A DNA stretch of 64,000 bases. Source: Chromobotia macracanthus. Lineage: Eukaryota > Chordata > Actinopteri > Cypriniformes > Botiidae. This document shows positions 22,801 through 33,839 of this stretch, piece by piece. A program made the position numbers and the translations under genes. The notes under the pieces were generated by a model. The model had not been told where the DNA came from and did no database searches. It saw only the letters and a list, made by a program, of their open reading frames with translations. Position 1 is the stretch's first letter; each line of letters opens with the position of its first letter. The stretch is from positions 10,214,501 to 10,278,500 of the forward strand of contig JAZGTH010000002.1 of the NCBI GenBank assembly GCA_036877525.1. Reading direction: 5' to 3'.

Positions 22801-25800
22801 TTTTGAATAGGCTACCAGTAGCAACCTAGCTTTTGAAAGCATAACATCCTACCCTTTGTTCAGAGAGGCAAATAGGACATCCTACCATTGCACTCAGATC
22901 GGATGCAGTGATTGGGTGATTACTTTATGGTCCTGCGGCCTCCACCAAAGATATATAAAATATAAATTTATTTATACCACTTACTGATTGCTATCTTGAT
23001 GCAAAGAGACCAGCATAACAAAAGGTGTTTCTGGGAAAGATTGCCTACCCTGCCTTTAATGTTTCTGTTAGTCCAGAGTGTGTCTAACATCTGTGTTCAG
23101 GAATCTTGTGGAATTGTAGCTCAGTCAGGTGATTATGTATGTTATTATTTCAGTCTGTAACCTTGTCTGTATGTCTGCATGGTTCCTTTCTTCAGGTAGT
23201 GTCAGCTATCCCTTCTCACCTGGATGGGAAATCTGCACCTGGCCAGGTGCCCACAGGCAGTGTGTGTTACGAGAGGAATGGGGTGAGTCTCATCCTATAC
23301 GTTATCATGTTATATAGTCTGTAGTCAATTTGAGTTTTTGTGAAATTTTCCAATGACGTAACATCCCCATGACCAAAAACAGATGCACGTATTTTGCTGA
23401 ACAAGCAAATAAGCACTATTACGGTATAATGGTGGTCATGGTTTGTTCCTGAAATTGTGATCGATTTAATCTCACAGGAAGTGTTTTATTTGACCTACAC
23501 CCCTGAGGATGTGGAAGGCAACGTTACTTTAGATACCGGAGACAAAGTCAGTTTTTACATGGAGACCAATAAGCAGTAAGTTGATCTATAATGTCTGTTA
23601 GAGGTAAATTGTAAAGAGGTACAATATTTGACTTGTGGTGTTTTTTAATTTTTTTCAGTACCGGTGCTGTTAGTGCCCACAACATTGTGTTGGTGAAGAA
23701 GAAACAGTCAAGATGCCAGGGAGTGGTTTGTGCTACCAAGGTGCGAATCCAGATATCTGACGTCTAAAGATTTGTTTATGAAGCAAGATTATGAGCATCA
23801 GAAATGAGCCTTTGTGTTAGATCACGAATACTTGAGGTCCCACTTATAGGTGCTGTTTACATTAATCTGGAACCACATTCTGAGGTGCTCAGGAAGCATG
23901 TAACCACGGCGCGTTTGTAATATAATGACTAATCTGTCCTGACGCATCCAGGGCGACCACAAAGTGACGCCTACTTGTCTGTCAGAATGTACTATCGTGT
24001 AAAGTGCTGCATGTAGTCATAAATATATGTGCGTATGTCTGTCTCAAAGCTTTGATTGTGTCCTGCAGGAGGCCTTTGGATTCATTGAGCGAGGAGATGT
24101 GGTGAAGGAGATTTTCTTCCACTACAGCGAATTTAAAGGAGATCTGGAGGCTCTTCAGGCTGGGGATGATGTGGAATTCACTATCAGAGAAAGAAACGTA
24201 AGCATCCACAAGAGAATAAATGACCTCTTTAGGCCCTCAATCAAACAGTCCTCATTGTTTATTCATACCCTGTTGGTCCTTTGTTAGCAAGAACAAATTT
24301 GAGAATTAATCCAGCATGTTTCCTTTCCTGAATCAAAGCCTTTGATGATCACTGACATGACAGATTTTGCTTTTGGTTTGAGCCATAAAATGTGTTGCGG
24401 TTAAAAACTTCTGTTTCTGTCTGTCTCAGGGTAAAGAAGTAGCTACAGATGTGAGACTGTTGCCTCAGGGAACCGTGATATTTGAGGACATCAGTATTGA
24501 AACCTTTGAGGGCACTGTCACCAAGGTTATTCCCAAGGCCCCCACCAAGAATCAGGTTTGTGTTCAAAGCTCTTGTCATTGGTCTTCAGAGGTTCCTGTG
24601 ATGGTAATATTTCCTTATAGTTGTGATTATGCCTGAAAGTTTGTGTGAATACCGCATTTGTCTCGCTCAGAACGACCCGCTGCCTGGTCGAATCAGTGCC
24701 AGAATTAATTTCACTGACAAAGAGCTGCTATTTGGGGAGAAGGACACCAAGTCCAAAGTGACACTGCTTGAGGGAGACCACGTGCAGTTCAATATTTCCA
24801 CAGACCGCCGAGACAAACTGGAGAGGGCGACAAACATCGACATACTCCCCGACACCTTCCATTTCACCAACGAGAGCCGCGAAATGGTATGATTGGAGAT
24901 TTAGCGCTTAGTCTTTTAGTCAGTAAGTGTGTGTAATGTTGGCTCTTCCTGCAGGGAGTGATCGCTGCCATGCGTGATGGCTTTGGCTTCATCAAGTGCG
25001 TGGACCGTGATGCTCGAATGTTCTTCCATTTCAGTGAGGTTCTGGAGGAGAGCCAGCTGCACATTTCTGATGAAGTGGAGTTCACTGTTGTCCCTGTGAG
25101 TTCTGAGACATCAAGCTAGAACTGCTGGGTTTTTTGTTTAGGTCCTTTAGCTTGCCCCGTTGTATCTGCTCAACTTGTTTCTATTTCTGCAATTAATGTT
25201 GCCATCATTTTTCAATTATTTACTCACCCTCAAGTCTTTCCAAACCTATATGACTATTTCTTCTGTGGGACACAGTAGAAGATATTTTGAGATGTCTCAG
25301 TGGTTTTGTGTCCATACAGTGGAAGTCAATGGGTGCCACTGCTTTTTGGTTACCAACATATTTCAAAATAATTTTTTTTTATTTGGCTTTGAGGAACACA
25401 CAGTCAGACAGGTTTGGAATGACTGTCCCATATCAAAATGTTGCGAAAAATTGCCTTATTACATAATCCAGCTCTAATGTACCCTCCTGCCTTTATCAGG
25501 ACATGCTGTCAGCCCAGAGGAACCATGCTGTGCGCATTAAAAAGCTACCCAAGGGCACAGTGTCCTTCCACACTCAATCTGAGCTGCGTTTCATGGGGAT
25601 TTTGGAGAAAGAAGCCATACCTGCCACAACTGGCACCAACAAGAACTCCAGCCCCAGCAAGGGCAAAGAGAAGGTGTGCTACCTTTTGACCTGTTATTTT
25701 TACTTCAGATGTGATATGACATTTTTGAGAAATACATTTTTTCTTAAGGTTGGGGAAACCACTGGTTGTATGTTTCTGCCTGTCTTCCCTTTTAATCTGC

Positions 25801-28800
25801 CCTGTTTGAGTGGGTGACAATGCAATAAAGGCCTTGAGGTGCTACAACAAAATGCTACTTCAGATTTTCTGATGTTCTTTCCTGTCTTTCCTCTCTTGTT
25901 TCTGAACCGTCATGCTCCTCTTCGTTAGAAAAAAGACAAGGTAGGCTGCTGTTTTCTGCATGCTGCCTCTTCCTCCACAGTGTAGACTGTTTAATCAAAT
26001 CAACTCTTAGAACAGGAGTCTGTAACTTAATTGTCTCTTTTTGAAGAGATGGATTTGAGTAGGCAGGATGTGGTTTAGCCTGTTAAGAGAAAGTTTTTTC
26101 TTTAAGGATTTACTTTAATTTGTCTTCATGGGCTATAGCTATGTACCTGCATACAAACTGAATACTCCGTTGTTCGGAGTATCTACAAATCAAACACATT
26201 CCCTATTTATAACAGATGTGTCTAATCCTGTGGCTTTTAATTTTCTTAAGGGTAAAGCTGAAAAGGTCAGTTTAATGCGTATGTTCACGACTGTTTGGCT
26301 TAAAGAGCTATTTGCATTGATTTAACAGCTTTAAATCATACGTGTTAACCTCATAACCAGGCCAGCTCTGCCACTCAGCGTGCATACCTGTGTTAAAGTA
26401 TGCATGATGCACTTTTTTGCCTTTTATTCTCTCAGTGTAAACAAACATTTCTCCATGCTTTGTCACTTTTTGGGATATTGTTCTGCATGGCCAAGTTGCA
26501 GAATTAATTACTGCTGATATCCTCTATCTTCAAGTCCTATGCATCTCCACATAATCACACTTATTAACATGCAACTTTGAAGTTCAGTAGACTGGAGTCA
26601 AGCTCTCTGATGTGAATGTGTTGGTGTACATCTAGAGCTGATCTTTATACCTGTAATTAGCTTGTAAATCTTACATGTGATGTGAGTTGCTAAATAAGTG
26701 AGTGTGTGTGTGTGTTTTCAGCAGGATGCAGAAGAAGGCCTCATTGCATATGAAGATGGTGGGATAAAACACACTATTTCGTATCATGTTAAAGACCTGG
26801 AGGGAGGGGTTTACCCACAACTTGGAGACAAGGTAATTTTGAACTGGTTTCTCAATGCATGAAATTTAAATGTTAAAAGCATCTGTCTTTGCTGACCACT
26901 TGTCCACCCTATATGTCCACTAGGTGGAGTTTTCCATCAGTGAGGTGAAACGCACCGGACAGCAAAGCGCTGTGTCCATCAAGATCCTCAGTCGCGCTGT
27001 TGGCACCAAGAGGCTTCTGGGATACATAGCAACGCTGAAGGATAACTTCGGCTTCATAGAGACTGCCAATCATGATCAGGAGATCTTCTTTCACTACAGG
27101 TAATGGAGGTTTCTCATTGATGGTTTCAATGAATAATGTGGTTTTCCAGTGTTTATACTGTATTGTGTTCTGTGTGTATGCAGTGAGGTTTGTGGAGATG
27201 TGGATAATCTGGACCTGGGTGATACAGTGGAATACACATTGTCCAAGGGCAAAGGAAACAAAATCAGTGCTGAGAAGGTCACCAGAGTTGCTGCTGGTAT
27301 GTTTTTGTTCCTTTTTTTTTTTGTTTTTGCTGTTTTGGAAAAAGTGACTATCAGCTGTTTTAAAGAGATTCGGTTAAATTATATTTCTGGGTGAACTCAG
27401 TGTTGGATGTACTGTCCCTTTAACACTTTGTCCATGCGAGTAATGCGACTGTGTGTGGCAGTGAATGGAGTGGGGGAAGATGTCAGTAATACAATCTTCC
27501 TGGGGAAGGTGGTTCGCCCCCTGCGCAGTGTGGACCCTTCTCAGAATGAATATCAAGGGCTCATCGAAATCACAGAAGATGGTGAGTGATGCACATTCTT
27601 GACATCACAAATAGAAACAAAATTGATCCAATTGCTGCCATTATTCTTGCATATGGAGTCTGTTATGAAGTCTGCATGTCTTTGTCAGGCTCTAGTAAGG
27701 GTCAGAGTTATGCGTTTGGCATCGTTGGCATGGCCAATAAAGGAGACTGTCTGCAAAAGGGTGAGATGGTGAAGTTTCAGGTGTGTACGGTGGCCCAGAC
27801 TGGACAAAAGATGGCCTGCAACATCGTGCCTCAGCGCAGGGCTCTGGTTGAATGTGTCAAAGATCAGGTATTGCTTCGTCGATTGTTAATTTAATGAGCC
27901 AGAAGGTGACTGCCTTAAAATTAATGTGTAGTCAAGAATCAAGTGTATAGATTCTGCTGATGCAAAAGTTACATTCCTGTTCCCTGTTTTTTGTGCCCAC
28001 AGTTTGGTTTCATCACGTATGAAGTTGGAGAAAGCAAAAAGCTGTTTTTCCATGTGAAAGAGGTTCAGGATGGGCTGGAACTGCAGACAGGAGATGAAGT
28101 GGAATTTTCTGTTATCTTGAACCAACGCACAGGCAAATGTAGTGCCTGTAACGTTCGCAGAGTGAGGTGAGATGGCTAGGTTTGATATTTTAAAAAAAAA
28201 AAAGGTTCTAGGTTATAGCAGCTTCCACAAAGTAGTTCCACAGTGTCACAGAATTTTGCTCTTCACGATTGCCTGATTTAACCAAGTTTAATTTTGTTTT
28301 CCAGTGAGGGTCCTAAACCAGTAGCAACACCTCGACCTGACAGACTTGTTAATCGCTTGAAGAGCATCACTCTGGATGACACCAACGCCCCTCGTCTGGT
28401 CATTATCAGACAACCTCGTGGCCCAGATAATTCAAAGGTAATGTTTACATTTCAAATAATGCATTTTTCTAGTTTATTGTTCTTTTGTTGATTTTATATT
28501 TTCAGATTTCTCTGTTCTAACAGCCATATATTTTTTTGTGACAAATTGACTAAACTATGAATTATCTAACTGTTTTTCACGTATATTTGCAAAATTTGTG
28601 CAACAAAAACTGCCTGCTGAATTCGTTTTACTTTGAGTTTAGTTCATGTTTTGTGGGTCAGACTATTGTTTTTGTACTGTCATTTTAAACACCGTTTTAT
28701 ATAGCGATTCCTTAAATCAATGGCCATTTGGCAACCGGCCAGAGCTATTTTTAGACACATTTGGCATTTGCAGTGTTCGTTTTAAACCCTGAATTACCCA

Positions 28801-28986
28801 CCTTTATAAAAACACACATGTAGATCTTCTCACTGCTGAAACAGCTCTCGCTGTTAAGGTTCTCGCTCTGCTCTCAGGCAGATGTTTTCAGACATGTTCT
28901 CATTGATTTTTATATATATATATTTTTTTTTCACACAGGGCTTCAACGTTGAGAGAAAATCACACCAACCAGGTGTTACTGACTGA
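19722..28986 (+). CDS. csde1: Cold shock domain-containing protein E1 (UNR)
   Basis: CSDE1/UNR is a cytoplasmic single-stranded-RNA-binding protein controlling mRNA stability and translation, including IRES-driven translation. The common start is ATG 21862 (MSFDPSLLHNNGHGGF). Exons: 21862-22060, 22176-22285, 23196-23282, 23478-23575, 23659-23740, 24069-24197, 24430-24555, 24671-24886, 24955-25095, 25500-25673, 25929-25940, 26251-26265, 26722-26832, 26924-27099, 27184-27296, 27462-27581, 27689-27867, 28003-28166, 28305-28437, 28939-28986. All join in phase for 810 aa. Canonical cold shock domains show FGFI...FFH motifs, as in EAFGFIERGD/IFFHYSEF, DGFGFIKCVD/MFFHFSEV, DNFGFIETAN/IFFHYSEV and DQFGFITYEV/LFFHVKEV. 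Degenerate CSDs alternate with them, as in the mammalian protein. The C-terminus RPDRLVNRLKSITLDD...RGPDN is the SUZ-C region. The exon at 19722-19847 adds 42 residues in frame, giving 852 aa. Confidence 0.96.
19848..21861 (+). other. csde1 intron before the common coding exon
   Basis: About 2.0 kb without recognisable coding exons. Frames at 20741-21007 and 21053-21403 lack any family resemblance. No repeat family was recognised. Confidence 0.6.
22782..23059 (+). mobile_element. MITE-like element with terminal inverted repeats, copy 2
   Basis: It begins TTAAAGATAGGGTAGGCAAT and ends ATTGCCTACCCTGCCTTTAA, imperfect terminal inverted repeats of about 20 bases, 278 bases end to end. No ORF is present. 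It lies in a csde1 intron. Related copies are at 5199 and 44500. TTAA or TA target duplication cannot be separated from the repeat ends. Confidence 0.75.
25208..25400 (+). mobile_element. Non-autonomous DNA repeat fragment (TTTACTCACCCT family)
   Basis: ATTTACTCACCCTCAAGTC, followed by a TCCAAACCTATATGACT-type stretch and AGAAGATATTTTGA, is the signature of a very abundant short repeat of cyprinid genomes. It sits in the csde1 intron before the exon at 25500. The family also occurs at 57335-57600. Confidence 0.6.
25929..26265 (+). CDS. csde1: csde1 tandem lysine-rich microexons
   Basis: Two tiny exons fit between exons 25500-25673 and 26722-26832. They are 25929-25940 (12 nt, KKDK; acceptor TTCGTTAG, donor GTAGGC) and 26251-26265 (15 nt, GKAEK; acceptor TTTTCTTAAG, donor GTCAGT). 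Both keep frame and extend the KGKEK linker after cold shock domain 6. Each is optional without frame disruption. The human protein has KGKEKEAEDG here, consistent with skipping or absence of both. Confidence 0.6.
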
Positions 28987-30440
28987 GTACTGTTCACCCC
29001 TCTCCTCCAGAGTGTGGAGAAACACCTCGAGAAGAAAAGCAATCATAGAAGAACAGAGAAAAGGATTTGTGTGCGTCTCTCGCTCACATTCTCTCTCACA
29101 TTCTCTCTCTCACCCATATACACAATTCGCACAGTAACAAACACTTTAAGACTTGAAAATGATCATGTCACACACACACACACACACGTCCTTTTCTCTG
29201 TCCCAGAATCCCATGCTCAAGAAAATTCTCATTTGTCTTCATTGTGCGTGCGATGTTCTTGTGTGGTTGTAATTTTGAGAATACCCCCACATTGTGTGAG
29301 CGTGTGTTTGTGGTATGCATCACGTTCGGAAAAAGAACTTGTAAGGGTATGATTGTTATGCAGAGGACGAGAGGGGGAAAAGGGGTTTGTTGTTCTCACA
29401 CCTTGTTTATGTGGAAGTGTGGAGACTGTTTGACCTGCTTTTATTTCTGCTGAAATTCAAACGCCGGGAATTCTGCACCTGCTACTGTTTGAGTGACTTG
29501 TTTTAGAATAGATTTGCCTGTCTGTGTTATACTTTATTCTTCCTGTATCACTTGAATGGTTTTCTGTATGTTGAGTTCCTTACCCAGAAAACGTTGAAAT
29601 ATTTCTGGGCTCTTATGGGTAAGAAATAAACTGTAGCTTCTATGTTGTTTTCCATATGCTCACTTTTTTCCATACCCAAATCAATTTCTAGAACTGCTTT
29701 TAATATGCCGTGGATCTAAGAAACAAAATAAATTGCTCTAGGCTCAGAATTTTTTTTTGGTGACAATTTAGTTTTCAGATTTTTTTTTTCCAAGTTTGCT
29801 TGAATTTATCTTTAAAGGAGCCGTTTTAAATTTCTTTCCTGATTTCACGTGCAGTTTGTCTTTTTGGGCAAGTGCAGAATTCCTTATGGCATCTTGTAGT
29901 CTGCAGTTCTTTTTATATAGGTTTCTTTTCCTTTTGCACATGTAATTTTGTTTCTCTCTCTTCTTTTGAGTTCTGGTTAAACTCAGTGTCTGCGAGTAAA
30001 TTAATAAAAGAAAATGGTGCCTAAAAACAAGCAAAACGAAAAAAATGAAAAAACTCTATCCCTAAAAAGCCACCAAAATATAAGCAGTTGTAGTGGCTTA
30101 TATCCCCAAATAGAAACTGGTGTGCATCCCCCTGTACCTGTGGGTCGAAATACACCCTTTGTTGTGTGACGTGACTTGGGTGGAATTTTTGAAAACCTGC
30201 ATAAAACAAGCAAATCTGTGTAACTATAAATGGGGATATGTAATAACATTTAAAAATGAACGGGAACTAAATTACGTGGATGGAGATTATTTGCTGTGCT
30301 TCTTATGACACATGGAGCTGTTGCTGTCATGAATATTCTTTGGAGCACTCTGGGTTTGTGTTGAACCTTAAGGTTCTCCTATATACCTTTTGTTAATGGT
30401 CTTGAATGAAACAGTTGAAATAAACATTTTATGAGAATCG
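28987..30440 (+). other. csde1: csde1 3' UTR
   Basis: The region after the TGA holds a CT-rich and a CA microsatellite (about 29090-29190). Candidate poly(A) signals are AATAAA at about 29626 and about 30418. No convincing ORF is present. The end is inferred from the second signal. Confidence 0.5.
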
Positions 30441-30837
30441 ATGATGCGTTGCCTTTAATTCTTGAACGACAAGAAATGTACAGGACTTGATGTTTGATAC
30501 CCTTGATGTTGTTTAGGGTAAACCCTCCTGTTATGTGCAAATTTTAGCAATGATTTAAAGGGTGGGGTCATATTGCAATTACTCAAAATTAAATTGTTCT
30601 TCTATGCACCCTTTACCTACCTGATATTTTAATTATACGGTCAAACATGAATTCTGTTCTGCAGAAACCACAAGAGCCTGTTGGTTCTGATAGATGCTTC
30701 AAATTCTAAAACAAACCTAAACATTCAAACTCTGGTTTCAGAAGGGAACTAGCAAAAGAATATACAAATTGACTCCAAACATAACAGGAGGGTTAAAATG
30801 AATAAGGTGAGAAAATAGTTTGGTACAAAAACTTCAT

Positions 30838-32490
30838 TTAAACTCTAGTGCTTCCAAGATGTATGGTGATTTCAGAGCGATGCACTGTCTTAGGTTTCAC
30901 CCCTGATGTCTGATTCTGACTCTGGGACCATCGCGTCCACCATTCCCTCAGGTCTGCTGGTCCACTCAGGGGAGGATGTGATATCTGGTTTGCAGAAACA
31001 AGCACGTATGGGACTTTGGAGTCTAGTGTTGTGATCACCCTTTTCACTTTACTGTCTCCATGTGATTCATCCACAGAAATCTGTGTGTGTTTGGTGCTTG
31101 GCTCAGAATCCTGCAATGCAGGCTGTGAATCATCTGTCTGGCTGTTTTGCTCAGTGACATTTTCAACCCCCGTTTGTTGCTGCTCAAAGTTTTTAAGATC
31201 CATCATCTGTAGTTTTTGTTTACATTCTTCTATTTTGGCTTTGCATTCAGAAGCTTCCTCCTTTATCTGCAGGAACTGCTTCTGCAGGTCTTTTTCATAG
31301 CCTTCCTCTGCTTTCAGCTCATTCAACCAAAACTTGAGTTGTTCCTCATCTTCTGACTCTGAACTCTGCCTGGCTGCCTGACACTCTTCCATCTCACAGA
31401 TCTGCTGGTCAGTTGAATCTATTTTGACCTTTAGTTCTTGCAGACAAGCCTGTTGTTGGATGATCTGCTTCCTCAACGCCACAATCTCTTCACTTTCAGT
31501 TTCTTGCTTGACTGTCTGAATCTGAGGATCCACTGGCTTGCCAGTTATGGTCGTCTTCAAATCTTTTTCTGCATCTTTCCTTAAGTCTTTTTCTCTTCTC
31601 CCACATGTGAGGCTCTCATCATTGTATCTTCCACGGTTGCCAAGGCAACTAATCAAAGGCTGATTCAGTGAAACTCTATTTTTATCTTTTTTGTCCTTTC
31701 CCTGTGGTACCCCAGAGGCTAAGGAAACTTTGGCTGGTTTCAGAGATGTGCTATCTGAGTGCCCATTTCCTTTATTACCCTCCTTGTCTTTCCTCTTATC
31801 TCGTCCTGATTGCTGTTTCCCGCCTCTGCCCAAGTTTTCCAGCCAACCCCATGCTTCCTCCATTAGCGTTAGTGACTTTCTCTTGGGTCTCTTTGGTTCC
31901 TCAGGGGGAGGCTCGGGGTGTAGGCAGAGACGTGACAGTGGTGGAAGACTCTGGCGGTGCAGGGCGAGCACCCCGCTGCCTCTCCGAGCCCTCCCCACTC
32001 CCTCCACTCGCCTCATTTGAGCCCTGGGCTGACAGACTTCTTCCCCAAGGGATGGGCCGATATGTTTCAAAATGAGCTGCACCTCCTTAGCTTGTTCACC
32101 ATATTTCTCTAGTGACTCCAGGAGACGTTCATCTGGAGTCACATTACGTTCATATTCTTTAAACTTCTCTCTCAGATTATATCGCCCGGTGCGACCTAAA
32201 AGTGATAAAAATATTACAGATATTGCAAATATAATTACTTGATGTTCTAATTAAGGCCTCCATGTGCCTCAGAATGTTCAATAATTTCAGCAAATGCCTG
32301 CAGAACACATATATTCAGTATTTTTCGCTATTACTGTTTTGATTATGCAGCGATTGTCTGTTTATGGAAGACAAGAGATTTACTTACCAAGTGCTTGTGC
32401 TAAAGCAATGACCACCTCCTGACATGTTGTTTTCTCAGTGATTCCACAAACAATGCGCTGGACTCCTTCAACATAGACCTTTACCTCCAT
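30838..32490 (-). CDS. RASSF7/RASSF8-type N-terminal RA-domain protein
   Basis: Two coding exons: 32388-32490 (MEVKVYVEGVQRIVCGITEK..., donor GTAAGT) and 30838-32195. They total 1461 nt, 486 aa. The first ~85 residues form the Ras-association ubiquitin fold of N-terminal RASSF proteins (TTCQEVVIALAQALGRTGRY, VQLILKHIGPS). Next come RQSLPPLSRL and RPKRKSLTLMEEAWG, blocks shared with RASSF8, a low-complexity KQQSGRDKRK region, and a long coiled coil (about residues 230-360). The end region carries VLVSANQISHPPLSGPADLREWW. The last residues, STRV, fit a class I PDZ ligand. Family members act at adherens junctions, microtubules and in JNK/Hippo-linked growth control; the role here is inferred. 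Larger than human RASSF7 (373 aa) or RASSF8 (419 aa). Paralogue not resolved. It is convergent with csde1 and divergent from apex2. Confidence 0.85.
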
Positions 32491-33839
32491 CCTAAAGGAT
32501 AAATATCCCAGTCAATTTCAGGCTGTTAATGTGTTAGCCTGTTTTTTTTTAAACTTTACTGTACAATTTAAAGTATCTTGTGAAGAAAACACACTTTAAA
32601 TCAAAGATCAATCTACCACCATTATGTACAATATATTTATGATACCCATACAAAGATTAACCATGATTTTACTACAGTTCATAGCAACCATGGAAACCAC
32701 AAATTAACCATGGTTTTGGTAGAGTAACCATAGTTTAACCATGGTATTAGTAAAACTGTGGTTATATAAGTAACAATTAGTGCACCAAAAACATGGCTAC
32801 TATACTTTTACTATAATAGAACAGTTAATTTTCATAAGGGTAATCTGTAACCTAATCTGATCTATGAACAACTGAATGTTGATTGTAATATTATTTTAAA
32901 AAGAAACAATAAACAACAAGATATTTATCAAGTATTATACATGAATAAACTCACAGAATGTATGAATGCTTGAATGTATGCTATGTTCATTAAGTGGGAA
33001 AGTTTACAAAAGAAAAAACAGACATATATTGAGTGCTACTCATAATAATAGATGTACTTTACCTGTTTTCCTGATGATCACAAAATTCAGTCAGATTCAG
33101 TGTGTTCTGTAGCAAAATCCTGGCGCTTAGATGAGGGGCAATTGAGAATATGTTGTCCTGTACTGGGAAGTCTTCTTGTCATCCTTGACTTAGCTGAACA
33201 TGTACAAACCCTTCCCTTTAGTAAACACTCAGATCATCACTGATAAGGCCGAGTGGCCTGCAGAATTTGGTATGTGTGTTTGTCTGGAGGTCATGATTTC
33301 CCAAGACAAGATTTGGATGCTAGTTAATTATAATTTTAGCGAACATGTTTACATTGGATTTGCACAAATATCCTAAACATGTATTATAATTTACTTCGGA
33401 TGTGTATCAATGAAGTGACTTTAAATATTTTTTTATTGTGAACACATTCATGACATTTAAGTCATACCTTTATGATGCATTACGAAATATTGCATATATA
33501 TTTATGTCAAAGAACATAAATATACATTATATCATACCTATTATTTAACTTCACTAAATATGAATTTATTTGACCTAAATATTTACAGAAGAAAAGGATT
33601 TGTACCATTAGTTTAAATTGTAAAAGCTGGTACAAAACTGGACACTAGTTAGTAGTTTTTTGTTATACTGCACTACTGTATGTTACATCCATTCATAATC
33701 TTTTCACCTCAAAGAAGAAATGCAGGTGTGTGACTTTTATTTTGAAAACATACTAGATTTCCTCTTCAGACGACATGAGAAGGCTAATGTTTCAAACTTA
33801 ATGCTGTTTAGATCATTTGATGTTGTTTGATAGATCAAC
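32491..33839. other. Divergent intergenic region between RASSF gene and apex2
   Basis: It contains the 5' flank of both genes in 1.35 kb. Positions 32640-32790 are a repeat-like stretch rich in ACCATGG/CCATGGTT palindromes. The remainder is AT-rich with no gene. No CpG island is visible, so the RASSF promoter may use an unseen upstream exon. Confidence 0.5.
32640..32790. repeat. Palindrome-rich ACCATGG repeat
   Basis: Several interleaved copies of ACCATGGTTTT, AACCATAGTTTAACCATGG and their reverse complements occur within 150 bases. Such sequences are common as dispersed non-autonomous DNA elements in cyprinid genomes; family name not assigned. Confidence 0.5.
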
